From contig CAJKZL010000009.1 of assembly GCA_905204385.1 (NCBI GenBank), positions 1-17,558 of the forward strand: a stretch of 17,558 bases of DNA, in the 5' to 3' direction. Positions 7,111 through 15,060 of this stretch are shown piece by piece; the stretch's first letter is position 1, and every line of letters begins with the position of its first letter. Position numbers and translations under genes: made by a program. Under the pieces are notes generated by a model. That model saw nothing but the letters and a program-made list of their open reading frames with translations. It was not told where the DNA came from and did no database searches. This DNA is from an uncultured Odoribacter sp. Lineage in GTDB: Bacteria > Bacteroidota > Bacteroidia > Bacteroidales > Marinifilaceae.

Positions 7111-7713
7111 ATGAAAAAGATTTTTATCGCTATGATAGCATTGGCGCTGGCAATTGCTTTGAGCAGTTGCGCCAACCGCAAAGTATCCAGGGTAAACAGC
7201 AATGAAGTGATAGACCTGAGCGGACGATGGAATGATACGGATTCCCAGTTGGTTTCGGCTGAGATGATCAACGATCTACTCACCGCCCGCTGGTTGCCGG
7301 TATATGAAAGCCAGCACAACAACAAGCGACCTGTGATGGTGGTGGGAACCATAACCAATAAGAGCCACGAACACATCAATGCGGAAACCTTCATTAAAGA
7401 CATTGAAAAAGCCATCATCAAAAATGGAAGCGTGCGTTTGGTGCAGGCGGGAGAAAAAAGACAAGAACTGAGAACCGAACGGGATGAACAAAACCAGGGC
7501 TATACCTCGGCGGAAACTGCCAAGAAGTGGGGGTTGGAATTAGGAGCCGATTTTATGCTGCAAGGAACCATTAACAGTATCGTCGACAGTTATAAAAAGG
7601 AGAAAGTGGTATACTACCAGGTCGACCTTGAACTCACCGACCTGGAAACCAACGAAGTGGTCTGGATGGGTGACAAAAAGATAAAAAAACAAGTCAGCGA
7701 CCGTTCTTTTTAA
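7111..7713 (+). CDS. LpoB-like penicillin-binding-protein activator lipoprotein
   Basis: A 200-residue lipoprotein with signal peptide and lipobox 'ALSSC' (Cys20). The mature part reads 'DLSGRWNDTDSQLV' (35-48), 'RPVMVVGTITNKSHEHIN' (73-90), 'FIKDIEKAIIKNGSVRLV' (94-111) and 'GADFMLQGTINSI' (145-157), which is the pattern of the LpoB family (PF13036). In E. coli LpoB is an outer-membrane lipoprotein that reaches through the wall to stimulate PBP1b; a similar role is inferred here, with the partner unknown. No good -7 box lies in the 72-base gap upstream, so it is probably read with the DUF1460 gene. A strong hairpin follows 7 bases after the stop. Confidence 0.85.
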   Translation: MKKIFIAMIALALAIALSSCANRKVSRVNSNEVIDLSGRWNDTDSQLVSAEMINDLLTARWLPVYESQHNNKRPVMVVGTITNKSHEHINAETFIKDIEKAIIKNGSVRLVQAGEKRQELRTERDEQNQGYTSAETAKKWGLELGADFMLQGTINSIVDSYKKEKVVYYQVDLELTDLETNEVVWMGDKKIKKQVSDRSF

Positions 7714-7720
7714 CCTACAA

Positions 7721-7757
7721 CAGGTATGGAATAGAACGCATTCCATACCTGTCGATT
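7721..7757 (+). terminator. 12-bp hairpin with T tract between the LpoB-like and COG3014 genes
   Basis: CAGGTATGGAAT (7721-7732) pairs perfectly with ATTCCATACCTG (7740-7751) over a 7-base loop, followed by TCGATTTTT. The COG3014 start lies 12 bases after the T's, so this is either a full terminator or an attenuator that lowers expression of the last gene. Confidence 0.7.
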
Positions 7758-7768
7758 TTTCCGGTATC

Positions 7769-9151
7769 ATGAAATCCCGATTCCTTGTCCTCTTGCTATT
7801 CAGTCTGCTTGCTGCCAGTTGTGCCACCTGGTATCAAAGGACTACGGCCTTCCAGGAAGCTGTGGAAAAGGGAAATTTTGAACAGGCTGAGAAATTACTG
7901 CAAAAAGACAAAAAACAAAGCCGCGATAAAAACAAAATCCTTTATTACCTTAACCAGGGATACGTGAATTTCATGCAGGGAAAGTACGCTGAAAGCAATG
8001 CTGCCTTCGAAACAGCTGAACAACTGACCGAAGAACAACGCAAAAACGTATTGACCGAAGCTGCCGTATTGGTCTCTAACCCTGAAGTCCGACCCTATAA
8101 ACCGGAAGATTTCGAAGTGATCATGATCAACTTTTACAAAGCACTCAACTATTTACAGATGAACAATATGGAAGATGCTTTGGTAGAAGTGCGAAAAATC
8201 AACATCCGCTTACAACAATTGAATGATAAGTACCCGGATCACAAAAACCGGTATCAGCAGGATGCTTTTGCTCAATTATTAATGGGGCTGATTTACGATG
8301 CCGCCGGAGATGCCAATAACGCCTTTATCGCTTACCGCAATGCCTACAATACGTACGAAACCGACTACCTTAAAAATTTCGGACTATCCGCCCCCGAACA
8401 ATTGAAAAAAGATCTTTTACGCACAGCATATACCTGCGGTTTTACTTCAGAATTGAAGGAATATGAAAAGAAATTCGGATTCGATTATACCGCCCTGCCC
8501 GAGACTCCGAATGGGCAGTTGGTATTTTTTTGGCTCAACGGTTTCGGTCCCGTCAAAGCCGAATGGGGAATCACTTTCACCAAAATCAACCGCGGAGACG
8601 GAGCAGTCGTCTTCCATAACGAGGAATTAGGACTTACCTTTCCGTTTTTCTGGGGCAGCGGCTACAATGAAAACGACAAAAATGCTTTAGCCAATTTAAA
8701 TGTAGTGAGAACCGTTTTTCCCAAGTATGTGGAAAGACCTCCGCTCTATACCCAGGGAATCCTCAAATACAACGGACAAGCTTATCCCCTACAGGAAGCT
8801 GAGGACATCAACCAAATCGCTTTCAAAACATTGCATGACCGGATGGTGCGCGAATTGTCCAATTCCCTGCTTCGGACCGCAACCAAACAAGGACTTCGGT
8901 ATGCCGCCTCGAAACAAAACGAATGGTTGGGATTTGCCGTAGGCCTCGCTAACGCTTTTACCGAAAAGGCGGATACGCGCAACTGGCAAACCTTGCCTTA
9001 TTCCATTTCCTATGCCCGGGTTCCCCTTCAGCACTCCGAAAATCCTGTCGCATTGGAGTTTTCAGGGCCTAAAACCCGGACAGATGTGCAAAAGATAACC
9101 ATTCCTGCAAATCATTCCCGTACCCGTTTTTTTGTATATACGACTCTCTAG
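7769..9151 (+). CDS. COG3014-type TPR lipoprotein
   Basis: A 460-residue protein with a signal peptide and lipobox 'LAASC' (Cys18). Residues about 28-205 are helical repeats of TPR type ('EKGNFEQAEKLLQKDKK', 'YYLNQGYVNFMQGKYAESNAAFE', 'NFYKALNYLQMNNMEDALVEV', 'LLMGLIYDAAGDANNAFIAYR'). The C-terminal half is beta-rich with 'PNGQLVFFWLNGFGPVK' (247-263) and a final 'FVYTTL'. This matches the COG3014 family, which in Gram-negative bacteria is commonly found beside LpoB-like proteins, as here. It is likely an outer-membrane-anchored envelope protein on the periplasmic side; its biochemical role is unknown. No promoter is visible in the short gap, so it may depend on read-through of the hairpin upstream. 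Confidence 0.82.
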   Translation: MKSRFLVLLLFSLLAASCATWYQRTTAFQEAVEKGNFEQAEKLLQKDKKQSRDKNKILYYLNQGYVNFMQGKYAESNAAFETAEQLTEEQRKNVLTEAAVLVSNPEVRPYKPEDFEVIMINFYKALNYLQMNNMEDALVEVRKINIRLQQLNDKYPDHKNRYQQDAFAQLLMGLIYDAAGDANNAFIAYRNAYNTYETDYLKNFGLSAPEQLKKDLLRTAYTCGFTSELKEYEKKFGFDYTALPETPNGQLVFFWLNGFGPVKAEWGITFTKINRGDGAVVFHNEELGLTFPFFWGSGYNENDKNALANLNVVRTVFPKYVERPPLYTQGILKYNGQAYPLQEAEDINQIAFKTLHDRMVRELSNSLLRTATKQGLRYAASKQNEWLGFAVGLANAFTEKADTRNWQTLPYSISYARVPLQHSENPVALEFSGPKTRTDVQKITIPANHSRTRFFVYTTL

Positions 9152-9173
9152 ATAGCCAAAAGGAGTGTAATTA

Positions 9174-9202
9174 CGGTTGAAGGATAGTGTATCCTCCAAC
9201 CG
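9174..9202. terminator. shared hairpin between convergent COG3014 and M20 genes
   Basis: CGGTTGAAGGATA (9174-9186) and TATCCTCCAACCG (9190-9202) pair at 12 of 13 positions over a GTG loop. It lies 22 bases after the plus-strand stop and 14 bases past the minus-strand stop. T-rich or A-rich sequence follows on both sides, so it can end transcription from both genes. Confidence 0.65.
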
Positions 9203-9216
9203 CAAAATTCTAAATT

Positions 9217-10578
9217 TTACTTCGCGAAATACTTATAGAACAACGGAATGGTTCGTATGCCATTAAAGAATTGCTCCAAGGGATAATTCTCGTTCGGAGA
9301 ATGAATCGCGTCCGATCCCAGTCCAAAGCCCATCAAAACCGATTTGACGCCTAAAACTTCTTCAAAGGTTGCAATAATCGGGATGCTGCCTCCGGAACGC
9401 ACGGGGATGGGCTGTTTGCCATAAACTTCTTCATAAGCTTTCTCCGCAGCCTGATAGGCAGGCAGATCGATCGGGCAAACATAGGAAGGCCCGCCATGCA
9501 GGTAATTCACCTTAACGCTTACATATTCCGGAGTAATGGATTCGAAATACTCCTGAAACAATTTAGCTATCTTTTCATGCTTTTGATTAGGCACCAGACG
9601 GGAACTCACTTTGGCATGAGCTTTCGACGGCAATACCGTTTTAGCCCCGACGCCGGTATAACCGCCCCAAATGCCGCAAACATCGAAAGTAGGCCGGATA
9701 CCGGTACGTTCATTGGTAGAAAACCCTTCCTCTCCATGTAAAGCTTTTACTCCCAACGATTTTTTATAAGCTTCCGCATCGAACGGAGCCTTCGCCATCT
9801 TGGCTCTTTCTTCTTCGCTGACTTCCAGCACATCGTCATAAAAACCCGGTATCGTAATATGTCCCTGCTCATCGATCATATCACCGATCATTTTACAAAG
9901 GACATTGATCGGATTAGCGACGGCTCCTCCGAAAATGCCGGAATGAAGGTCAGCATTCGGACCCGTCATTTCAATTTCCCAATAGGCCAGTCCACGTAAA
10001 CCTGTGGTGATGGAGGGAACATCCCGCGCAATCATACTGGTATCGGAAACCAAAATCACATCGGCTTTCAGCATCTCCTTATGTTCTTTGCAAAAAGCAG
10101 GCAGACTGGGAGAACCGATTTCCTCCTCGCCTTCTATCATAAATTTCACATTGCACTTCAAATTTCCGGTCTTCACCAGATATTCAAAAGCTTTGGCATG
10201 CATAAATGCCTGCCCCTTGTCATCATCAGCTCCCCGGGCCCATATTTTACCGTCCTTAATTACAGGCTCGAACGGATCGGTATGCCATAAATCGAGGGGA
10301 TCCACTGGCATAACATCCATATGTCCGTACACCAAAACGGTAGGTAACGACGGATCGATTATTTTTTCCCCGTAAGCAACAGGATTGCCTTCGGTTTCAT
10401 AAACCTCAGCGCGGTCTGCGCCGGCTTCCAGCAACAACGATTTCCATTTCTCTGCACATTTGTACATATCCGGTTTATGCTCCGGGTCGGAGGATATGGA
10501 AGGAATCCGGATTAACTCGAATAATTCGTTCAAAAAACGCTCTTTGTTTTCTTCAATGTACTGATTTAAATTTTCCAT
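9217..10578 (-). CDS. M20 family metallo-dipeptidase
   Basis: A 453-residue cytoplasmic protein without a signal peptide. It shows the full M20A/CNDP-type active site: 'VYGHMDVMP' (83-91) with metal ligand His86 and Asp88, 'GADDDKGQ' (116-123) with bridging Asp119, 'EGEEEIGS' (149-156) with general base Glu152 and ligand Glu153, Asp179 in 'VSDTS', and 'SDAIHSPNE' (422-430) with ligand His426. The lid domain carries 'DLHSGIFGG' (210-218). It likely hydrolyses dipeptides or similar short peptides using two zinc or manganese ions; the exact substrate is open. Length is normal and all key residues are present. It is a single gene, divergent from prs. Confidence 0.93.
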   Translation of the reverse strand: MENLNQYIEENKERFLNELFELIRIPSISSDPEHKPDMYKCAEKWKSLLLEAGADRAEVYETEGNPVAYGEKIIDPSLPTVLVYGHMDVMPVDPLDLWHTDPFEPVIKDGKIWARGADDDKGQAFMHAKAFEYLVKTGNLKCNVKFMIEGEEEIGSPSLPAFCKEHKEMLKADVILVSDTSMIARDVPSITTGLRGLAYWEIEMTGPNADLHSGIFGGAVANPINVLCKMIGDMIDEQGHITIPGFYDDVLEVSEEERAKMAKAPFDAEAYKKSLGVKALHGEEGFSTNERTGIRPTFDVCGIWGGYTGVGAKTVLPSKAHAKVSSRLVPNQKHEKIAKLFQEYFESITPEYVSVKVNYLHGGPSYVCPIDLPAYQAAEKAYEEVYGKQPIPVRSGGSIPIIATFEEVLGVKSVLMGFGLGSDAIHSPNENYPLEQFFNGIRTIPLFYKYFAK

Positions 10579-10630
10579 AAGATAGGTTATAAATTGAAAT
10601 TATTTCAAGCAAAACAATTCTGATTGGGTA

Positions 10631-10638
10631 TAAAGATA
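10631..10638 (-). promoter_or_regulatory. weak -7-like box for the M20 dipeptidase gene
   Basis: TATCTTTA on the minus strand matches seven of eight positions of TAnnTTTG (last G replaced by A), 52 bases before the ATG. The DNA upstream is purine-rich without a clear -33 box. Confidence 0.3.
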
Positions 10639-10727
10639 AGGGAAAAAGGAAAAAATAAAAATGAAAAGAGAAAAAAAGGAAGAGAAAGCCTCCAGGAAAG
10701 AGGCCAGAAATAATTTTCTACATACAA

Positions 10728-10758
10728 TTTTCTATATGCAATTAATTACTTACTTTTG
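10728..10758 (+). promoter_or_regulatory. promoter of prs
   Basis: TACTTTTG (10751-10758) matches TAnnTTTG exactly, with TTTT at 10728-10731 as a -33 candidate and a 19-base spacer. The start of transcription would fall near 10765, giving a leader of about 85 bases, which holds a short possible stem (CCGCT at 10769 with AGCGG at 10786). Confidence 0.55.
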
Positions 10759-10850
10759 CTATCCGAACCTATCCGCTGGTAATGAAAGCGGCAAACTCAG
10801 TTTCGATTTTTAAAGCGTCTTAATACACAAATATTTGAAACGGCTAAATT

Positions 10851-11789
10851 ATGTCAGACCTTTCCGAAGTTAAAATTTTTTCCGGAGAAAACAGCAAATA
10901 CATTGCTGAGAAAATCGCAACCTCTTTAGGTTTAGAACTCGGGAAAAAAACCCTATTGCATTTTAGTGACGGAGAATTTGCGACTGCTTATGATGAAACA
11001 GTGCGTGGTGACCATGTATTCATTGTTCAATCAACATTTCCGCCCAGTGATAACTTAATGGAGTTATTGATGATGATCGATGCAGCCAAAAGAGCATCGG
11101 CCTATAAGGTCATCGCTGTTATTCCCTATTTCGGTTTTGCCCGTCAGGACCGGAAGGATCGTCCCCGGGTGGCCATCGGAGCCAAACTGGTAGCGAATCT
11201 GTTGCATGCGGCAGGTGTGGACCGTATCATGACTATGGACCTGCACGCAGACCAAATACAGGGATTCTTCGATATTCCGGTCGATCATCTTTATGGTTCG
11301 ACGGTATTAGCTCCCTATATCCGGTCGTTAAAACTGGAAAATCTGGCTATCGCTTCACCCGACATCGGTGGCTCGAAACGTGCCAATTCCTGGGCTAAGT
11401 TTTTCGATTCCGGTTTGATTATCTGTCATAAAACCAGAGAAAGGCCGAACGAAATCGCCGATATGAAAGTCATCGGAGACGTGGAAGGTAAAAATATCGT
11501 CATCGTCGACGATATGATCGATACTGCCGGAACCATTTGCAAAGCGGCAGACATGCTGAAAGACAAGGGCGCTGCCAGTGTCAGAGCGGTTGCCATCCAT
11601 GCCGTTCTTTCCGGAAAAGCTTATGAGAACATCGAGAAATCCGCACTAACGGAAGTGGTATTCACCGATTCTATCCCTTTAAAACAGCAAAGCGATAAAA
11701 TCAAAATCATATCCGTAGCCGATATGTTTGCCGAAACCATCCGCAACGTGGTTGAACACCGGTCTATCAGCGATCACTTTATCCTGTAA
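10851..11789 (+). CDS. prs: ribose-phosphate pyrophosphokinase (PRPP synthetase)
   Basis: A 312-residue cytoplasmic enzyme that turns ribose 5-phosphate and ATP into PRPP and AMP, the donor for purine, pyrimidine, histidine, tryptophan and NAD synthesis. Visible class I motifs are 'FSDGEFATAYDETVRG' (38-53), 'PYFGFARQDRKDRPRVAIGAK' region (92-112), 'TMDLHADQIQGFFDIPVDHL' (128-147) with the catalytic/metal His132, 'SPDIGGSKRA' (169-178), and the PRPP loop 'VIVDDMIDTAGT' (217-228). Length is that of bacterial Prs. It has its own promoter and a strong terminator, so it is transcribed alone. The identification is firm. Confidence 0.97.
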   Translation: MSDLSEVKIFSGENSKYIAEKIATSLGLELGKKTLLHFSDGEFATAYDETVRGDHVFIVQSTFPPSDNLMELLMMIDAAKRASAYKVIAVIPYFGFARQDRKDRPRVAIGAKLVANLLHAAGVDRIMTMDLHADQIQGFFDIPVDHLYGSTVLAPYIRSLKLENLAIASPDIGGSKRANSWAKFFDSGLIICHKTRERPNEIADMKVIGDVEGKNIVIVDDMIDTAGTICKAADMLKDKGAASVRAVAIHAVLSGKAYENIEKSALTEVVFTDSIPLKQQSDKIKIISVADMFAETIRNVVEHRSISDHFIL

Positions 11790-11811
11790 AGACATTCCGA
11801 ACGAGATACCC

Positions 11812-11841
11812 AAGCGAAGCTCCGGCTTCGCTTTCTTTTTT
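11812..11841 (+). terminator. intrinsic terminator of prs
   Basis: AAGCGAAGC (11812-11820) pairs perfectly with GCTTCGCTT (11825-11833) over a TCCG loop, followed by TCTTTTTT. It begins 22 bases after the prs stop: a classic rho-independent terminator. Confidence 0.88.
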
Positions 11842-11842
11842 G

Positions 11843-11850
11843 TAAATTTG
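11843..11850 (+). promoter_or_regulatory. -7 box for the ferritin-like/VIT1 gene
   Basis: TAAATTTG matches TAnnTTTG exactly and starts one base after the prs terminator T-tract. Its -33 region would fall inside the terminator stem, with no TTTG there. The leader to the ATG at 11916 would be about 60 bases. Confidence 0.45.
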
Positions 11851-11915
11851 CAGGAGGATAAATTCCCCCCAGGGCAACCTATACCGATCATAAATCGTTC
11901 CACTTACTAAAACTT

Positions 11916-12782
11916 ATGACAAAAGACGATAAAGCTATATTTTTGAAGTTTCAGGTTAACGAAATCACCGAACATCATATATACAAGCATCTGGCTTTCC
12001 TCCAGAGCAAGGGACACAATCGTCAATTACTGATCGAATTGTCCCAGGAAGAACTGGTTCACTACCAAATTCTCCAAAAGTATACAGGAGAACTGCCTCC
12101 GCCCAAAATGCGGAAAGTGTTTTTTTATATCTGGATCGGCCGTTTATTCGGTCTCACTTTTAGCATCAAGCTCATGGAAAGGGGGGAAAGAATTGCACAA
12201 CAGGCCTACCGCAGCCATCCGGATCTGGAAGAACTCAGACATATCGCCCTGGATGAGGAAGCCCATGAAGCTAAATTAATAGAACTGATAGATGAGGAAG
12301 GATTGAATTATATCGGTTCGGTAGTACTGGGACTGAACGATGCTTTGGTAGAATTCACCGGGGCTTTAGCCGGTTATGCTTTTGCCTTGCAACATGCCAA
12401 GCTGGTTGCCCTGACCGGAGCCATCACCGGCATTGCCGCAGCATTATCCATGGCTGCGTCGGAATATCTTTCGACCAAAGCAGAAAACGACCCGGCCAAA
12501 AATGCACTCAAAGCTTCCATATACACCGGAATCGCCTATATCATTACCGTAGCAGTATTGATATCCCCTTTTGCTTTGCTGTCCAATGTATATTGGGCCT
12601 TAGGAATATGCCTTTTCGGAGCCCTGGTGATCATCGCCATCTTCAATTACTACTACTCTGTAGTCAAATCCGAAAGCTTCAGCCGCCGTTTTCTGGAGAT
12701 GGCCACAATCAGCCTTGGCATTGCAGCCATCAGTTTCCTCATCGGTTATCTTCTCAGAGTATTGACGGGCATCAAACTATAA
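11916..12782 (+). CDS. ferritin-like domain fused to VIT1/CCC1 iron transporter (Er-VIT1 / MbfA type)
   Basis: A 288-residue inner-membrane protein. Residues 1-130 form a ferritin/rubrerythrin-like four-helix domain with candidate iron ligands Glu16 and Glu19, Glu46 and His49 ('QEELVHY'), Glu88/Glu91 and Glu114/His117 ('DEEAHEAK'). Residues 135-288 are a VIT1/CCC1 membrane domain: 'VLGLNDALVEFTGALAG' (137-153), 'AALSMAASEYLSTKAE' (175-190) and three further hydrophobic segments (about 203-222, 226-248, 264-284). Family members such as MbfA bind iron in the cytoplasm and move Fe2+ across the membrane, protecting from iron and peroxide stress; direction (export) is inferred from them. It stands alone between the prs terminator and a shared hairpin. 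I see no Fur-like operator. Confidence 0.88.
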   Translation: MTKDDKAIFLKFQVNEITEHHIYKHLAFLQSKGHNRQLLIELSQEELVHYQILQKYTGELPPPKMRKVFFYIWIGRLFGLTFSIKLMERGERIAQQAYRSHPDLEELRHIALDEEAHEAKLIELIDEEGLNYIGSVVLGLNDALVEFTGALAGYAFALQHAKLVALTGAITGIAAALSMAASEYLSTKAENDPAKNALKASIYTGIAYIITVAVLISPFALLSNVYWALGICLFGALVIIAIFNYYYSVVKSESFSRRFLEMATISLGIAAISFLIGYLLRVLTGIKL

Positions 12783-12787
12783 AACAA

Positions 12788-12821
12788 CATCAGGAGAAAA
12801 GAAAACCTTTTCATCCTGATG
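12788..12821. terminator. shared hairpin between convergent VIT1 and SPOR genes
   Basis: CATCAGGAGAAAAG (12788-12801) pairs with CTTTTCATCCTGATG (12807-12821) over an AAAAC loop, with one bulged base. It starts 6 bases after the VIT1 stop and ends 11 bases before the SPOR stop; T-rich sequence follows on the plus side. Confidence 0.65.
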
Positions 12822-12831
12822 CGTTTGCATT

Positions 12832-13224
12832 TTATTTCACCGGATAAACCCAGGCCATTTCGTTTTCAGGCTCCTGCACCAGGCGGTTCAGCGCTTTCTG
12901 TGCTTCCTGGCGGGTTTCATAACCGTCATAAGTAACCATGCTCATGTTGTAAAAAGGGAGTATCTTAGAGTCGTACCCTGCATTCAGCAACTTGGCATTC
13001 AAACGTTCGGCATTTTCTATCAACCGGAAACAACCGGCAACAACATAGTAATTCATTTGCTTTACGACAGGCTTCGGCTCTTCCTGAGGCGGTGCTACAG
13101 CTTCAGTCTTAATTACTTCCACCACTTCCACTTGTTGTGTGGTTACTTCTTTCTGCTTTTTATTTTTACATGAAGTCGCCATTCCCACCACGGATAAAAT
13201 CAATAAAACACATAGAATTTTCAT
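12832..13224 (-). CDS. SPOR-domain lipoprotein
   Basis: A 130-residue protein with a signal peptide and lipobox 'GMATSC' (Cys19). A low-complexity linker rich in Val, Glu, Lys and Pro (22-56) follows. A C-terminal SPOR domain (58-130) reads 'YYVVAGCFRLIENAERLNAK' (59-78), 'AGYDSKIL' (83-90) and 'GYETRQEAQKALNRLVQ' (101-117). SPOR domains bind denuded glycan strands at the division septum; this one would be anchored in a membrane facing the periplasm. No enzyme domain is present. It has its own promoter candidate and lies downstream of the symporter on the same strand, 94 bases away. Confidence 0.88.
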   Translation of the reverse strand: MKILCVLLILSVVGMATSCKNKKQKEVTTQQVEVVEVIKTEAVAPPQEEPKPVVKQMNYYVVAGCFRLIENAERLNAKLLNAGYDSKILPFYNMSMVTYDGYETRQEAQKALNRLVQEPENEMAWVYPVK

Positions 13225-13265
13225 AATGCAGTAATTTTATTTATTATACTACGCTCTATCGGGGA

Positions 13266-13296
13266 TAAAGGTAATATTTTAAAACAATTTTAACAA
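13266..13296 (-). promoter_or_regulatory. promoter candidate for the SPOR lipoprotein
   Basis: On the minus strand a TTG (13294-13296) and TACCTTTA (13266-13273; seven of eight consensus positions) are separated by 20 bases, 42 bases before the ATG. The spacing is right for Bacteroidetes promoters. Confidence 0.4.
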
Positions 13297-13318
13297 TATT
13301 TACGCGAGGAAACCCAAG

Positions 13319-14791
13319 CTAAACAGACCGCGATTCTCCCGGGCTTACAGCCTTTAAGCGGGGAAGGCGGATAAGCCATAGCCCGATAAAACAAATAAAA
13401 GCATTCAGCAAAAGGATTTCGAAACCAAAACGATACCCCCATAAATATTGTTCCGAATAAAGGTTGACGATATAGGAGAGCAAGGGAGAAAGCAGGCAAA
13501 CCGGAAACAAATATTTTTCCCTTACCTGAAACCGGGTGGTCAATCCGAAAGCAAACAGAGCCAAAATAGGTCCATAAGTATACCCCACCGCTTTTAATAC
13601 CGCATTCACCACACTGCTGTTATTAATTTCCCGGAAAAGAATAATCACAAGACACATCAACAGGGAAAACCCGAGATGAACTCTGATCCTGCTTTTTTTC
13701 TTCCGGGGATCTTCAGGATCGATTTTCAGGAAATCGATGGAAAAAGAAGTAGTCAAAGCAGTCAGTGAAGAATCCACCGAAGAATAGGCTGCAGCAGTAA
13801 TCCCCAGCAAAAAGAACAAAGCCGCCGGCAATCCAAAATAATTGAGCGACAAAAAAGCAAACACTTCATCCGACGAGCCGGGTAAAGCGATATGTTGCGT
13901 CTGGGCAAAAAGATACAGCAAAGCCCCTAAAATCAAAAACAACACATTTGCCGCCAAAAACAGGAAAGAGAAAGAATACATATTCGTCCGGCAAGCCTTC
14001 AGGGTTTTGCAGGTCAGATTTTTTTGCATCATATTCTGATCCAATCCATTGAGAGCCACCGTAATCGCGATACCTGCAAAAAACTGCTTCAAGGCATGAT
14101 GATCGGATTTCCAATCAAAATCCAATACCCGGGAGAAATCGCTTTCGCGCACAGTCCCCAGCATAGAGCAGAAATCCAATCCCAAACTGCGGCAAATCAC
14201 CACAATGGTCCATATCACCGACACCAGCATAAATACAGTTTGAAGGGCATCTGTCCATACGATAGTTTTAATTCCTCCCCGGAAGGTATATACCCACACT
14301 AAACCTATCGTAATAAATACGGTAGCCGCAAACGGAATCCCTACAGCATCGAAAAAAGCCAACTGCAAAACGGCTACAACCAGAAAAAGACGGAAAGAAG
14401 CTCCCACCAACTGGGAAATGATAAAAAAGAAAGAACCTGTCAGACGGGCACAATTGCCGAAACGATCGCCGAGCCAGGAATATATAGAAATCAGATTCAA
14501 CTTATAAAACAAGGGTAATAAAATCAAGGCGATGACAATATATCCGATGCAATTCCCCAATACGACCGGCAAATAAGTCCAGCCGCTATTCCCCACTTCC
14601 CCGGGTATAGAGATAAAAGTGACTCCCGACAACTGCGCTCCGATCATTCCGAAAGCCACCAGGTACCAGGGAGAAGTCCGGTTTGCAGTAAAAAAAGTCT
14701 CGTTGTCGGCCTTCCGGGAAGTGAAATAACTCACCAAAATCAATAACCCGAAATACCCTAATAAAATTGTTAGCACCACTGCCGTCGACAT
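13319..14791 (-). CDS. sodium:solute symporter (SSS family)
   Basis: A 490-residue inner-membrane protein with about 13 hydrophobic segments, the usual number and length for SSS (PF00474) transporters. It begins with the family pattern 'FFTANRTSPWYLVAFGMIGA' (33-52) and 'SGVTFISIPGEVGNSGW' (55-71). 'TFRGGIKTIVWTDALQ' (169-184) is the SSF signature region, and 'AAAYSSVDSSLTALTTSF' (333-350) holds the serines of the Na2 site. It should use the sodium gradient to import a small organic solute. The substrate cannot be told from the sequence; Bacteroidales have many such proteins, often for sugars, sialic acid or amino acids. It is divergent from leuS and has no linked catabolic gene. Confidence 0.9.
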   Translation of the reverse strand: MSTAVVLTILLGYFGLLILVSYFTSRKADNETFFTANRTSPWYLVAFGMIGAQLSGVTFISIPGEVGNSGWTYLPVVLGNCIGYIVIALILLPLFYKLNLISIYSWLGDRFGNCARLTGSFFFIISQLVGASFRLFLVVAVLQLAFFDAVGIPFAATVFITIGLVWVYTFRGGIKTIVWTDALQTVFMLVSVIWTIVVICRSLGLDFCSMLGTVRESDFSRVLDFDWKSDHHALKQFFAGIAITVALNGLDQNMMQKNLTCKTLKACRTNMYSFSFLFLAANVLFLILGALLYLFAQTQHIALPGSSDEVFAFLSLNYFGLPAALFFLLGITAAAYSSVDSSLTALTTSFSIDFLKIDPEDPRKKKSRIRVHLGFSLLMCLVIILFREINNSSVVNAVLKAVGYTYGPILALFAFGLTTRFQVREKYLFPVCLLSPLLSYIVNLYSEQYLWGYRFGFEILLLNAFICFIGLWLIRLPRLKAVSPGESRSV

Positions 14792-14983
14792 CTTTCCTTT
14801 ACGTTTAGAACAGACAACGAAAATAATAAACTTTTTCTATAAGCAACACATCCACATAAGTGATAAATTTTTATTATCGAATACCTTGAATCCAAAACCT
14901 TTGCCAAAATCGGAAATAAATCGATGAATTTCGACAGACCCAATACAGGATTCCCGCTAAAGGTCATCAATCTTGCCGTTTTC

Positions 14984-15015
14984 TTTTCACCTTTTACCTT
15001 TAAGTGTTATCTTTG
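14984..15015 (+). promoter_or_regulatory. promoter of leuS
   Basis: TATCTTTG (15008-15015) matches TAnnTTTG exactly, with TTTT (14984-14987) as a -33 candidate and a 20-base spacer. The leader to the ATG at 15061 is about 40 bases. I see no T-box-like structure. Confidence 0.55.
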
Positions 15016-15060
15016 CGCATTCATTTGCAAAATAATAAATTAGCATATAAATCATCGGTC

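Noticed and set aside
6915..7421. 168-residue minus-strand open frame across the DUF1460 and LpoB-like genes
   Set aside because: It is opposite two well-supported genes and its sequence shows no recognisable domain.
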